The notes beneath the pieces are model-generated. The model saw only the letters and a program-made list of their open reading frames with translations, had not been told where the DNA came from and made no database searches. Of a stretch of DNA of 64,000 nucleotides, positions 40,720-53,498 are shown piece by piece. The stretch is from Methylorubrum rhodinum (GTDB lineage Bacteria > Pseudomonadota > Alphaproteobacteria > Rhizobiales > Beijerinckiaceae). Position 1 is the stretch's first letter; each line of letters opens with the position of its first letter. The stretch lies in NCBI RefSeq assembly GCF_014199935.1, contig NZ_JACHOP010000002.1, positions 1-64,000 of the forward strand, written 5' to 3'. The translations under genes and the position numbers were made by a program.

Positions 40720-40818
40720 ATGCTGATGAAGGCATTCTCCTACGCGATGATCGGCGTCTTCGCCTTCGGTCTCGCGACCACGGCCTTCGGCACGGCCCAG
40801 ACGCTGCTGAACCTCTGA
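40720..40818 (+). CDS. Possible 32-residue membrane peptide
   Basis: MLMKAFSYAMIGVFAFGLAT with a short remainder ending TLLNL: essentially one hydrophobic helix. GGGAG lies about 10 bases before the ATG at 40720; an ATG at 40726 is also possible. It follows the secreted-protein gene by 32 bp in the same direction and is followed 3 bases later by a hairpin. Too short for statistical support. Confidence 0.4.
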   Translation: MLMKAFSYAMIGVFAFGLATTAFGTAQTLLNL

Positions 40819-40821
40819 TAC

Positions 40822-40923
40822 CAACCGGCGATGATGGTGACTCATCGCCGGTTGCCCCCGCGACTGCGGGGCGGCGGGCGTCCGCCGAGCGCACGGAACA
40901 GGACCATCGGTCCTGTTCCGTGC
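40822..40923. repeat. Two perfect hairpins in tandem (13-bp and 15-bp stems)
   Basis: 40822-40854: CAACCGGCGATGA and its complement around a 7-base loop. 40891-40923: GCACGGAACAGGACC and its complement around a 3-base loop. The flanks ATACCA (left) and TGGTAT (right, near 40929) are themselves inverted, suggesting one composite palindromic element rather than two unrelated stems. It fills most of the 303 bp between the 32-residue peptide and the next gene. Confidence 0.75.
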
Positions 40924-41121
40924 AGACTGGTATGATACGGCTTCCGGTCGATCCCTTCGGTGGCGCGTGCCCCCTTTCCCTGCGCGCCGGGAGAGGGGGA
41001 AACCGGCCGGAACCGACGTGATCCGCTGGAGGCCGTAGGATCCCGTGATCCCTCGATCCGGCGCTGTTCAGCTTGGCGTCGATGGTGTACGCGACGCGGC
41101 CCGATTCCGGCGAGGCCCTGC

Positions 41122-41988
41122 ATGGCGCGGCGCAAGCACCACACCGCGATCTGCGCGATCGCCAAGGACGAGGACGCCTATGTCCTCGAATGGGCGGCCT
41201 ATCACCTCGCGCTCGGCTTCGATCACATCTATCTCTACGACAACATGAGCCGGGTGCCCCTGCAGCAGCACCTGTCGGCGCCCGAGGCGCGCGCGCATGT
41301 CACGGTGATCCGCTGGCCGAGCATCCCGGACCGCGACTCGCAGCTCGCGGCCTACGAGCACTTCCTCTGGACGCATGGCTGGGACGTCGACTGGACGGCG
41401 GTGATCGATCTCGACGAGTTGATCAACCTCAAGCGGCACGCCACGATCGGCGCCTTCCTCGCGCCTTTCCACGACGCCACGGGCGTGGCGCTCAACTGGC
41501 GCTTCTTCGGCAGCGGGGGCGCGACCGCGCACCGGCCCGGGCTGATGATGGAGCGCTTCACGAAGGCGGCGCCGCCCGCTTTCGGTCCCAACCAGACCGT
41601 CAAGGCCGTCTACCGGACGGCGGAGGTGGTGCGGCTGTGCCACCACATCTCCGGCTACCGGGCCGAGCCGCGGGTGCGCGCGGCCGACGGCACGCCGGTG
41701 GCCAACGAACCGCAGATCCCGGTGACGGAGGCGGCCCTCGCGGTCGCGCAGATCAACCACTACTTCGTGAAGTCGCGGGAGGAGTGGCAGCGCAAGGTGG
41801 CGCGCGGCTACACTTGGACGGTGGCCGACCGCAGCGAGGCCTTCGCGGAGTACGACCGCAACGAGTGCGAGGACGCCGGCATTCTCGCCCGTAAGGCCGA
41901 GACCGAGCGCTGGATGGCCCGGCTCGCCTCCCCCCGCGCCCGGCTGCGGCGGCGGCTCGCGTCGGCGTTGACGCCCTGGCGGCGCTGA
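41122..41988 (+). CDS. Glycosyltransferase (GT92/family-2-like, DUF23-type)
   Basis: 288 residues. HTAICAIAKDEDAYVLEWAA is the typical opening of GT92/Glyco_tranf_2_4 proteins, IYLYDNMSRVPL follows, and the metal site is TAVIDLDELINL. A conserved WRFFGSGG and a C-terminal QINHYFVKSREEWQRK are also family-like. ATG 41122 has GAGG about 7 bases upstream. It resembles the protein at 61343-62467 in layout. Acceptor and sugar unknown. Confidence 0.8.
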   Translation: MARRKHHTAICAIAKDEDAYVLEWAAYHLALGFDHIYLYDNMSRVPLQQHLSAPEARAHVTVIRWPSIPDRDSQLAAYEHFLWTHGWDVDWTAVIDLDELINLKRHATIGAFLAPFHDATGVALNWRFFGSGGATAHRPGLMMERFTKAAPPAFGPNQTVKAVYRTAEVVRLCHHISGYRAEPRVRAADGTPVANEPQIPVTEAALAVAQINHYFVKSREEWQRKVARGYTWTVADRSEAFAEYDRNECEDAGILARKAETERWMARLASPRARLRRRLASALTPWRR

Positions 41989-42007
41989 GGCGGCCTCTTA
42001 CGGGATC

Positions 42008-42194
42008 CGGTCGCTTCGTTCGGGTTCTTAGCCCCGCTCTCGTCATCCCGGGGCCGCGCCAGCGGAACCCGGGATCCCCCCGTGATGCGCCGGTGCGGGC
42101 GACCTCGCTCCCGGTCGCGGATTCCCGGTTCCGCTCCGCGGCCCCGGAACGGGGCGTCGGCGATGACGCCGCAGGCCGTAACCGAAGCGACCGA
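42008..42194. repeat. Nested palindromic repeat, family C
   Basis: The outer arms CGGTCGCTTCG (42008) and CGAAGCGACCG (42184) pair perfectly. Inside, CGTCATCCCGGGGCCGCGCC followed by AGCGGAACCCGGGATCC (42041-42077) pairs imperfectly with 42118-42168. This CATCCCGGGGCCGCG...GGAACCCGGGATC word is of a kind often seen as an intergenic palindrome in Rhizobiales. It lies between the convergent glycosyltransferase and LOV kinase genes. Confidence 0.75.
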
Positions 42195-42239
42195 CCGGAC
42201 ACGGCAGGAGAATCGCTTCAGGTTTTTGGCGTTTGGGAG

Positions 42240-42350
42240 GTAAGCGCTCGGTGATGGGCCGACCGATCAGGCGGCTTGCACGGCCATCTGAGCGGACGTC
42301 CTGTTCCAGGGCATCAGATCGGTCAGCCGCTTGCCCGGGTGATTGGCGGC
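42240..42350 (-). mobile_element. IS66-family insertion sequence remnant (right end)
   Basis: On the minus strand 42350-42267 encodes ANHPGKRLTDLMPWNRTSAQ MAVQAA and a stop, matching the C-terminal end of IS66 TnpC transposases (typical ...HPxxRIDELLPW...). The plus-strand end GTAAGCGCTCGGTGATG at 42240 resembles the IS66 terminal inverted repeat (GTAAGCG...). No transposase sequence is recognisable beyond about 42350, so only the terminal fragment survives. Confidence 0.7.
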
Positions 42351-42440
42351 CCGAAAGGCGGGCGCCGGCTTTCGGGGAAAAAGCCGATGCGGCACAAAAA
42401 CTTGGAGGACCGTCCCGGATCCGAGATCCGGGGCGATCCT

Positions 42441-44066
42441 CTAACCGATGCCGGTCGGCCCGTCGATCACCCGGCGCACCCGGCGGGCCAGATCCATGCG
42501 CTTGTAGGGCTTGTTGATGATCTCGAACTCGGTGCCGCCCGCGTCGGTGCGCTCCAGGGAGGCCTCGGCGTAGCCGGTGGTGAGCAGCACCTTGATCCTG
42601 GGCTGGCGCTCGCGGGCGGCGCGGGCCAGCATCACCCCGTTCATGCCGCCGGGCATGATCAGGTCGGTGAACAGGAGATCGATGCGGGCCTCGCCGTCGA
42701 GGATGTCCAAAGCCGCCTTGGGCCCGTCCGCCACCGTGACCTTGTAGCCGAAATCCTCCAGGATCGTGCCGGCGGTCGCGGCCACGTCGGGCCGGTCGTC
42801 CACGACGAGCACCGATTCGGTGCCGTGCCGGTCGGCGGCGCGCTGGCTCGGCACCCGCTCGTCCTCGACCTTCTGGTCGGAGGCCGGGAACAGGAGACGC
42901 ACGGTCGTGCCGTGGCCGACCTCGGAATACAGCTTGACCGAGCCACCCGACTGCTTGGCGAAGCCGTAGACCATCGCGAGCCCGAGCCCGGTGCCCTTGC
43001 CCTCGCCCTTGGTGGTGAAGAACGGCTCCATCACGCGGTTCAGGATCTCGGACGGCATGCCGGTGCCGGTGTCGGTGACCGAGATCACGACGTAGGCGCC
43101 GAGCGGCACGGTCTTGTAGAGGGCGGCGTCCTCGTCCTCGATCAAGAGGTTCTCGGTCCGCACCGTCACGGTGCCGCCTTCGGGCATCGCGTCGCGGGCG
43201 TTGATGAGCACGTTGAGCAGGGCGACCTCGGCCTGGGTCGGATCGATGCGCGTCGTCCACAGGTCGGGCGCCGGCACGGTCTTCAGGACGATCGACTCGC
43301 CCAACGTGCTGCCGATCATCTCGCTCATGCTCTCGACGAGGCCGTTGAGGTTCAAGAGCCGCCCCTCCAGCCGCTGCTTGCGCGAGAAGGCCAGCAACTG
43401 GTGCGTCAGCTTGGCGGCCCGGTCGGTCGCCGCCCGCACCGCCTCGGCGGCCCGGCGCAGGCGCGCGGGGTCGATCTCGGGCCGCTCCAGCTGGGCCAGG
43501 ATCACCTCGTTGTGGCCGGAGACGACCTGAAGCAGGTTGTTGAAATCGTGCGCGATGCCGCCGGTGAGCTGGCCCAGGCTCTCCATCTTCTGCGCCTGAT
43601 AGAGCGAGTCCTCGGCATCGCGCCGGCGCGACACGTCGAGCTGCGAGCCGAAGAAGTAGACGAGGTCGCCCTCGCGGTTGAACACGGGGCTGACGAACAG
43701 CGCGTTCCAGAACGAGGAGCCGTCCTTGCGGTAGTTCAGGATCTCGGTGGAGAACTCGCGGCGCTCCAGGATCGCCTCGCGCACCTCGGCGACCGTGTCG
43801 CGGTCGGTTTCGGGGCCCTGCAGGAAGCGGCAATTGGTGCCGATCAGCTCATCGACCGAATAGCCGGTCATCCGCGCGAAGGCGCGGTTGGCGAAGATGA
43901 TCGGATTGTCCGGCTGGTGCGGGTCGGTGACGATCATCGGCATCCGCGTCGTCTCGACGGCGGCGAAGAAGATGTCGTGGTGCTGATCGACGACGCCCGA
44001 CGGGCCGCTGCCGGACACCGACGGATTCTTGCCGGGGATATTCGGCTTCTCAGGCGAGGGAGGCAT
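42441..44066 (-). CDS. LOV-domain hybrid histidine kinase (blue-light sensor)
   Basis: 541 residues. The N-terminal PAS/LOV domain (about 30-145) holds the photoactive cysteine motif GTNCRFLQG (C79), with [19 protein letters not shown] following. This is the signature of FMN-binding LOV sensors, which form a cysteinyl-flavin adduct in blue light. Then HisKA ([20 protein letters not shown]), HATPase ([32 protein letters not shown]) and a C-terminal receiver ([20 protein letters not shown]). ATG 44066 precedes the conserved part; the open frame upstream is not protein-like. No target gene is adjacent. Confidence 0.92.
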   Translation of the reverse strand: MPPSPEKPNIPGKNPSVSGSGPSGVVDQHHDIFFAAVETTRMPMIVTDPHQPDNPIIFANRAFARMTGYSVDELIGTNCRFLQGPETDRDTVAEVREAILERREFSTEILNYRKDGSSFWNALFVSPVFNREGDLVYFFGSQLDVSRRRDAEDSLYQAQKMESLGQLTGGIAHDFNNLLQVVSGHNEVILAQLERPEIDPARLRRAAEAVRAATDRAAKLTHQLLAFSRKQRLEGRLLNLNGLVESMSEMIGSTLGESIVLKTVPAPDLWTTRIDPTQAEVALLNVLINARDAMPEGGTVTVRTENLLIEDEDAALYKTVPLGAYVVISVTDTGTGMPSEILNRVMEPFFTTKGEGKGTGLGLAMVYGFAKQSGGSVKLYSEVGHGTTVRLLFPASDQKVEDERVPSQRAADRHGTESVLVVDDRPDVAATAGTILEDFGYKVTVADGPKAALDILDGEARIDLLFTDLIMPGGMNGVMLARAARERQPRIKVLLTTGYAEASLERTDAGGTEFEIINKPYKRMDLARRVRRVIDGPTGIG

Positions 44067-44242
44067 CGTGTCGGGAATCCCGTGGGTGCGACCCACCGGG
44101 GCCGGTCGCGTCTCAATCCAACGGCGCCGGAGGTCGTTCCACGGGTAGTGGCAAGTCGGCGGATCGGTCAACGATGCAAAGTCACGCAGCCACCGACAGA
44201 AACGTGAACAAGAGCGCAGGGAACAAAATAGGTCTGCACGAT

Positions 44243-44276
44243 GAACAGTTTTGTATAAAATCATACAAAGCTGTTC
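44243..44276. promoter_or_regulatory. AT-rich 14-bp inverted repeat upstream of LOV kinase gene
   Basis: GAACAGTTTTGTAT and ATACAAAGCTGTTC are complementary with one mismatch around a 6-base spacer. It is strikingly AT-rich for this genome and lies about 180 bp before the LOV kinase start, between it and the upstream lpd gene. It could be a dimeric-regulator operator or an RNA hairpin after lpd; it lacks a T-tract. A second pair, CGGGCGGTCC/GGACCGCCCG (44276-44285 and 44331-44340), abuts it. Confidence 0.45.
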
Positions 44277-44346
44277 GGGCGGTCCACCGAACATCTGAGA
44301 AGACGATCCGGCACCGATCCTGTCGGCACCGGACCGCCCGTTCGGC

Positions 44347-45747
44347 TCAGACGTGGATCGCGCGCTTGTCGACCGCGAGCGCCGCTTCCTTGATCGCCTC
44401 CGTCAGGGTCGGGTGGGCATGGCAGGTGCGGGCGATGTCCTCGGCGGAAGCCGCGAACTCCATCGCCACCGCGACCTCGGCGATGAGGTTGCCCGCATCC
44501 GCCCCGACGATGTGGACGCCCAGCACCCGGTCGGTCTTCTCGTCGGCCAGGATCTTCACGAAGCCGTCGGTGGTGCCGTTGGCCTTGGCGCGGCCGTTGG
44601 CCGTGAAGGGAAATTTGCCGGCTTTGTAACCAATCCCGTCCTTCTTCAGCTCCTCCTCGGTCCTGCCGACCGAGGCGACCTCCGGGAAGGTGTAGACCAC
44701 GTTCGGGATCACGCCGTAATTCACGTGGCCCGCCTGTCCGGCCAGGATCTCGGCCACCGCCACGCCCTCGTCCTCGGCCTTGTGGGCGAGCATCGGCCCG
44801 GAGATCACGTCGCCGATGGCGTAGATGCCCGTCACGTTGGTGGCGTAGTGGCTGTCGGTCTGGATGCGGCCCTTCTCGTCGGTGGCCACGCCCACATTCT
44901 CCAGCCCGAGCCCCTCGGTGTAGGGCACGCGGCCGATGGCGACGAGCACCACGTCGGCCTCGATCTTTTCCGCCTCGCCGCCCTTGGCCGGCTCGACGGT
45001 CACGGTCGCGCCCTTCTTGGCCACGTCGACGCCGGTCACCTTGGTCGAGAGCTTGAAGACCATGCCCTGCTTGGCGAGGATGCGCTGGAACTGTTTTCCG
45101 ACCTCGCCGTCCATGCCGGGCAGCACGCGGTCGAGATACTCGATCACCGTCACCTCGGCGCCGAGACGGCGCCAGACCGAGCCGAGTTCGAGCCCGATCA
45201 CGCCCGCACCGATCACCACCAGTCTTTTGGGGACCTGAGCGAGTTCGAGCGCTCCGGTGGAGGAGACCACGACCTTCTCGTCGATGGTGACGCCGGGCAG
45301 CCGGGTCACGTCGGAGCCGGTGGCGATGACGATGCTCTTGGTCTCCAGCATGTGGTTGCCGCCGTCGTCCGAGATCACCTCGACGCGGCCCGCGCCGGCG
45401 ATGCGGCCGCGGCCGTGATAGGCATCGACCTTGTTCTTCTTCAGCAGGAACTCGACGCCCTTGGTGTTGCCGTCGACGCCGCCCTGCTTGAACGCCTGCA
45501 TCTTCTTGAGATCGAGCTTGGGAGTCCCGACATCGATGCCCAACTCCGAGAAATGCTTGTTGGCCTCCTCGAAGGCCTCGGAGGCGTGCAGCAGCGCCTT
45601 CGAGGGGATGCAGCCGACATTGAGGCAGGTGCCGCCATGGGTCGCCCGCTTCTCCACCACGGCGGTCTTCAGCCCGAGCTGAGCCGCCCGGATGGCGCAG
45701 ACATAGCCCCCGGGGCCGGTGCCGATGACGATGAGATCGTAGGACAT
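44347..45747 (-). CDS. lpd: Dihydrolipoyl dehydrogenase (E3)
   Basis: 466 residues. A FAD-dependent enzyme that reoxidises dihydrolipoyl groups and passes electrons to NAD, serving 2-oxoglutarate dehydrogenase and potentially the glycine cleavage system encoded in this window. FAD motif [13 protein letters not shown], redox disulfide C41/C46 in [16 protein letters not shown] motif [15 protein letters not shown], and the C-terminal [19 protein letters not shown] active-site His (here [10 protein letters not shown]). Last gene of the TCA block, 6 bp after a 57-codon membrane-protein gene. Confidence 0.97.
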   Translation of the reverse strand: MSYDLIVIGTGPGGYVCAIRAAQLGLKTAVVEKRATHGGTCLNVGCIPSKALLHASEAFEEANKHFSELGIDVGTPKLDLKKMQAFKQGGVDGNTKGVEFLLKKNKVDAYHGRGRIAGAGRVEVISDDGGNHMLETKSIVIATGSDVTRLPGVTIDEKVVVSSTGALELAQVPKRLVVIGAGVIGLELGSVWRRLGAEVTVIEYLDRVLPGMDGEVGKQFQRILAKQGMVFKLSTKVTGVDVAKKGATVTVEPAKGGEAEKIEADVVLVAIGRVPYTEGLGLENVGVATDEKGRIQTDSHYATNVTGIYAIGDVISGPMLAHKAEDEGVAVAEILAGQAGHVNYGVIPNVVYTFPEVASVGRTEEELKKDGIGYKAGKFPFTANGRAKANGTTDGFVKILADEKTDRVLGVHIVGADAGNLIAEVAVAMEFAASAEDIARTCHAHPTLTEAIKEAALAVDKRAIHV

Positions 45748-45753
45748 GCGGGT

Positions 45754-45927
45754 CTACCTGAAGCGGCGAAGGAGAAGTCGGAAGAGCCCTCGTGCCGAAA
45801 CGAACACGATGTAGGCGAGCGCTGCCAGGAGAGGCCCGATGTAGAGAAGGGACTCACCCAACGGCGGTGGATCACCGGCCGCGACCGCGGGTCTGATCAG
45901 GAGCGCGAGTGCGGCAAGGACGGACAT
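45754..45927 (-). CDS. Possible 57-residue membrane protein between sucB and lpd
   Basis: The minus strand reads an uninterrupted 57-codon frame: a hydrophobic N-terminus (MSVLAALALLIRPAVAAG), a short loop with DPPPLGES, a second hydrophobic helix (LLYIGPLLAALAYIVFVSAR) and a basic tail (RLLLRRFR). The topology is that of a small two-helix or signal-plus-helix membrane protein with positive-inside tail. The stop is 6 bp before the lpd ATG, suggesting coupling. The Shine-Dalgarno is poor. No family recognised. Confidence 0.5.
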   Translation of the reverse strand: MSVLAALALLIRPAVAAGDPPPLGESLLYIGPLLAALAYIVFVSARGLFRLLLRRFR

Positions 45928-45981
45928 TTCAAAATCTGTTCGACTGGCCGCCCAGTCCTCGCAACGCTTCTCCCCCTCTCG

Positions 45982-46097
45982 CCCTCATCCTGAGGTGGCG
46001 GCGCGCAGCGCCGCCCTCGAAGGAGGGCTCCAGGGATCGCTGAGCGAACTGGAGCCCTCCTTCGAGGCCCGCCAAGGCGGGCACCTCAGGATGAGGG
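45982..46097. repeat. Palindromic repeat family A, copy in the sucB-lpd gap
   Basis: CCCTCATCCTGAGGTG at the left and CACCTCAGGATGAGGG at the right enclose CCTCGAAGGAGGGCTCCAG and its complement around GGATCGCTGAGCGAA. The layout is as in the copy at 30264-30387, with variable inner segments. It fills most of the 201 bp between sucB and the 57-codon gene and may attenuate transcription into lpd. Confidence 0.9.
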
Positions 46098-46128
46098 GAG
46101 TGAAGGGAGAAGCGCGGCAAACCGGATC

Positions 46129-47448
46129 TCAGAGGTCGAGCACGAGCCGCGCCGGATCCTCCAGCGCCTCCTTGACCCGCACGAGGAAGGTCACGGCCTC
46201 CTTCCCGTCGACGATGCGGTGATCGTAGGAGAGGGCCAGATACATCATCGGCCGCGCCTCGATCTTGCCGTTGCGGACGACGGGCCGCTCCTCGATGCGG
46301 TGCATGCCCAGAATGCCCGATTGCGGCGCGTTGAGGATCGGGGTCGACATCAGCGAGCCGTAGATGCCGCCGTTGGTGATCGTGAAGGTGCCGCCCTGCA
46401 TCTCTTCGATGGAGAGCTTGCCTTCGCGGGCCTTCTTGCCGAACCCTGAGATCTTCTTCTCGATGCCGGCGATCGACAGGTCGTCGGCATCGCGCACCAC
46501 GGGCACGACGAGCCCCTTGTCGGTCCCGACGGCGATGCCGATGTGGTAGTAGTTCTTGTAGACGAGGTCCTGCCCGTCGATCTCGGCGTTGACCGCCGGC
46601 ACGTCCTTGAGCGCGCCGATCACCGCCTTGGTGAAGAAGCCCATGAAGCCGAGCTTCGTCCCGTGCTTCTTCTCGAACACGTCCTTGTACTGCGAGCGCA
46701 GCGCCATCACGGCGCCCATGTCCACGTCGTTGAACGTGGTCAGCATCGCCGCCGTCTCCTGGGCGGACTTGAGGCGCCGGGCGATGGTCTGGCGGAGCTT
46801 GGTCATCCGCACGCGCTCCTCGCGGGCGGCATCGTCCGGGGCGGACGGGGCGCGCGGCGGCGGCGGGGCCTTCGTCTCCTGAGCCGGCGCCTTGTCGCCG
46901 CCTTTGGCGATGGCGGCCAGCATGTCGCCCTTGGTGGCGCGGCCGTCCTTGCCGCTGCCGTTGAGCGAGGCCGGATCGACGCCCGACTCGCGGGCGAGCT
47001 TGGCGACCGCCGGGCCGCTCTCGTCGGCGCCGCGGCCGGCGGCGGCGGGCGGGGCGTCGCCGTGGCTCCCGTAGGAGGCCGACGACTCCTGGGCCGGCTT
47101 CTCGGCCTTGGCCGGCTTGGCCTCGCCCTTCTCCTCGCGGCTCTCGGCCTTGGTCTCGGCCGGCTCGGCGCTCTTCGGGGCGGCCTTCTCCGACTTGCCG
47201 GCCCCCTTGCCGCCCTCGACGATCGAACCCAGCACCGCGCCGGGCTCCACCGTCTCGCCGTCCTTCACCAGGATTTCGCCGAGCTGGCCGGCGGCCGGGG
47301 CGTTGACCTCCAGGGTGACCTTGTCGGTCTCGAGTTCCACCAGAGGCTCGTCGGCGGCCACCGTGTCGCCGGGCTTCTTGAACCAGCGGCCGATCGTGGC
47401 CTCGCTCACGGATTCGCCGAGCGTCGGGACGAGGATGTCGGTTGCCAT
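46129..47448 (-). CDS. sucB: Dihydrolipoyllysine succinyltransferase, E2 of 2-oxoglutarate dehydrogenase
   Basis: 439 residues. N-terminal lipoyl domain (lipoyl K43 in [17 protein letters not shown]), an Ala/Pro/Lys/Glu-rich linker (about 78-125), a peripheral-subunit-binding domain near 145-180 ([20 protein letters not shown], then GRATKGDM). The catalytic core follows, with [18 protein letters not shown] (catalytic His and Asp). It takes succinyl groups from E1 (SucA) to coenzyme A. It follows a YciI-like gene by 60 bp. Confidence 0.97.
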   Translation of the reverse strand: MATDILVPTLGESVSEATIGRWFKKPGDTVAADEPLVELETDKVTLEVNAPAAGQLGEILVKDGETVEPGAVLGSIVEGGKGAGKSEKAAPKSAEPAETKAESREEKGEAKPAKAEKPAQESSASYGSHGDAPPAAAGRGADESGPAVAKLARESGVDPASLNGSGKDGRATKGDMLAAIAKGGDKAPAQETKAPPPPRAPSAPDDAAREERVRMTKLRQTIARRLKSAQETAAMLTTFNDVDMGAVMALRSQYKDVFEKKHGTKLGFMGFFTKAVIGALKDVPAVNAEIDGQDLVYKNYYHIGIAVGTDKGLVVPVVRDADDLSIAGIEKKISGFGKKAREGKLSIEEMQGGTFTITNGGIYGSLMSTPILNAPQSGILGMHRIEERPVVRNGKIEARPMMYLALSYDHRIVDGKEAVTFLVRVKEALEDPARLVLDL

Positions 47449-47508
47449 GGTCTTGTCGCACCCCCTCGCAGGGGCCTCCTGTTCAGGATCGGGTGACGGC
47501 GGCGGGCC

Positions 47509-47811
47509 TCACGGCTGCCGCAGGATCAGGGATGGAACGGGCGCCGTCGCGTAGGCGAAGCCGGCCTGCGCGGCGATGACGGGATCGGCCTCGCCCAGAG
47601 CCTTGGCGGAGGCCTCGTCCTCGGTCTCGACGAGGGCGAGCCCCCAGGTGCCGGCCGGATCGAACACCGGCCCCACCGCGATCGCCCTCCCCTCCCCCGC
47701 GCGCGCGATCCAGTAGGCCGCGTGCTCGGAGAACAGCGCCTTCTCGGTCTCCGTCGCGTCGAACGGGAAGCTCGGGCGCGGCGGGGTCAGGCGGAGGAGG
47801 AAATAGGGCAT
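47509..47811 (-). CDS. YciI-like protein
   Basis: 100 residues, a small ferredoxin-like fold of the YCII family: MPYFLLRLTPPRPSFPFDAT, then FSEHAAYWIARAGEGRAIAV and GPVFDPAGTWGLALVETED. The histidine in SEHAAYW and the aspartate in FDPAG occupy the positions of the proposed His-Asp pair. It lies 10 bp after sucA and 60 bp before sucB, so it is co-transcribed with the 2-oxoglutarate dehydrogenase genes. The family has no agreed role; a small hydrolase or dehalogenase-like activity on a side product is speculation. Confidence 0.82.
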   Translation of the reverse strand: MPYFLLRLTPPRPSFPFDATETEKALFSEHAAYWIARAGEGRAIAVGPVFDPAGTWGLALVETEDEASAKALGEADPVIAAQAGFAYATAPVPSLILRQP

Positions 47812-47821
47812 CGCGGGAGGC

Positions 47822-50806
<2,985 letters not shown>

Positions 50807-51025
50807 GGCTGCCTGTCCTGTCCGCTCGGGCGGCCCGCGCTCGGCACGGGCGGCCACGATCCAAATCCGATCCGGCGCGCCTTGGGACCGCAGAGACCTA
50901 GAGCCCTGCGTCGCGTCTCCGGATGGGGCCGGGGCACGGATGCGCCCCGACGATGTCTCTCATATGGGTGCCGCGTGTTTGCGTGCAGTGCAACACAGCC
51001 GCGCGGACCCCCGTTACAGACCCGA

Positions 51026-51910
<885 letters not shown>

Positions 51911-51911
51911 A

Positions 51912-52283
51912 TTAGCAGACACCTTTGGTCATCGACGATCGGGCGGTCAGTACTATTTTCAAGACACAGAGCGAAGCCAACCAGCATGCTGCGAGAAGCG
52001 GCCAAAACGCGGCCGAATCGATCAGAATGATCGGCCAATCGTGACACACGTTCATCGAGATGGGGCCGGTCAGGGCTTCATGATGAGTCGAGAAACAGCC
52101 CCTTCTCAGCAGTTCGGGAATGAATGGGCCGTACGACACACAGACCGCATAGATGTAGATCGCCACAGCGGATACGAGATTGAATTTCAGGCCAGGAAAG
52201 CGTCCCGACAGGCCATAGGCCGCCCACGGAACAACCGCGGGCGCTCCGAGGACTACCAAGGCGATGACCGGCAGGAAGCTCAC
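51912..52283 (-). CDS. Uncharacterised membrane protein inserted between sucC and sucD
   Basis: 123 residues starting at GTG 52283. Three hydrophobic helices: [20 protein letters not shown] at the start, [19 protein letters not shown] in the middle, and [20 protein letters not shown] near the end, followed by a basic tail. The loop between helices 2 and 3 contains CFSTHHEAL and NVCHDW with paired Cys/His residues. It begins 4 bp after the sucC stop and ends 1 bp before the sucD start (TAATATG), so it must be translated with them. Family not recognised. GC is lower than in sucC and sucD. Confidence 0.65.
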   Translation of the reverse strand: MSFLPVIALVVLGAPAVVPWAAYGLSGRFPGLKFNLVSAVAIYIYAVCVSYGPFIPELLRRGCFSTHHEALTGPISMNVCHDWPIILIDSAAFWPLLAACWLASLCVLKIVLTARSSMTKGVC

Positions 52284-52287
52284 GGGC

Positions 52288-53484
52288 TCACCCGGCCTTG
52301 ACCGCGGCGACGATCTTCTGTGCGGCATCGTCGAGATCGTCCGCCGGGATCACGTTGAGGCCCGAGCCCCGGATGATCGCCTTGCCTTCCTCGACGTTGG
52401 TGCCCTCCAGGCGCACGACCAGCGGCACTTCGAGGCCGACCGCCTTCACTGCCGCGATCACGCCGCGGGCGATGACGTCGCACTTCATGATCCCGCCGAA
52501 GATGTTGACGAGGATGCCCTTCACCTGCGGGTCGGCGGTGATGATCTTGAACGCCGCCGTCACCTTCTCTTCCGAGGCGCCGCCGCCGACATCGAGGAAG
52601 TTGGCCGGCTCCTCGCCGTAGAGCTTGATGATGTCGAGCGTGGCCATCGCCAGCCCGGCGCCGTTGACCATGCAGCCGATGGTGCCGTCGAGCGCGATGT
52701 AGGCGAGGTCGAACTTGGAGGCCTCGATCTCCTTGGCATCCTCCTCGGTCTCGTCGCGCAGCGCGACGACGTCGGGGTGACGGTAGAGGGCGTTCGAGTC
52801 GAAGGAGATCTTGGCGTCGAGACACTTGAGATGACCGTCGCCGGTGAGCACCAGCGGGTTGATCTCCAGCATGCTCATGTCCTTGGCCGTGAAGGCCGCG
52901 TAGAGCTTCTCCGTCAGCGCACCCGCTTCCTTGGCCTGCGGACCCGAGAGTCCGAGCGCCTTGGCGACCGCGCGGCCGTGATGGGGCATGATGCCGGTGG
53001 CCGGATCGACCGAGAAGGTCACGATCTTCTCAGGCGTGTCGTGGGCGACCTGCTCGATGTCCATGCCGCCCTCGGTCGAGACCACGAAGGCGACCTGTCC
53101 GGTCTCGCGGTCGACCAGCATCGACAGGTAGAACTCGGCGGCGATGGAGGCGCCTTCCTCGATGTAGAGGCGGTTGACCTGCTTGCCGGCGGGGCCGGTC
53201 TGGATCGTCACCAGGGTCTGCCCGAGCATCTCGGAGGCGAACTGCACCACCTCGTCCTTGGACTTGGTGACGCGCACGCCGCCCTTGGCGCCCTCGGGCG
53301 CGCCCTTGAAGGTGCCCTTGCCGCGCCCGCCCGCATGGATCTGGCTCTTCACCACCCAGACCGGGCCGCCGAGTTCGTCGGCGGCGGCGGCCGCCTCCTC
53401 CGGCTTGAAGATCGCCACGCCGCGGGAGACGGGCAGGCCGAACTCTTTGAGGACAGCCTTGGCTTGGTATTCGTGGATGTTCAT
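52288..53484 (-). CDS. sucC: Succinate-CoA ligase (ADP-forming) beta subunit
   Basis: 398 residues, the standard length. ATP-grasp N-terminal domain ([37 protein letters not shown]) and a C-terminal ligase domain ([20 protein letters not shown]). It makes ATP from succinyl-CoA. ATG 53484 has GAGGGG about 6 bases upstream; a GTG directly before it is in frame but unlikely. It follows mdh by 115 bp. Confidence 0.97.
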   Translation of the reverse strand: MNIHEYQAKAVLKEFGLPVSRGVAIFKPEEAAAAADELGGPVWVVKSQIHAGGRGKGTFKGAPEGAKGGVRVTKSKDEVVQFASEMLGQTLVTIQTGPAGKQVNRLYIEEGASIAAEFYLSMLVDRETGQVAFVVSTEGGMDIEQVAHDTPEKIVTFSVDPATGIMPHHGRAVAKALGLSGPQAKEAGALTEKLYAAFTAKDMSMLEINPLVLTGDGHLKCLDAKISFDSNALYRHPDVVALRDETEEDAKEIEASKFDLAYIALDGTIGCMVNGAGLAMATLDIIKLYGEEPANFLDVGGGASEEKVTAAFKIITADPQVKGILVNIFGGIMKCDVIARGVIAAVKAVGLEVPLVVRLEGTNVEEGKAIIRGSGLNVIPADDLDDAAQKIVAAVKAG

Positions 53485-53498
53485 CACGACCCCTCGAA

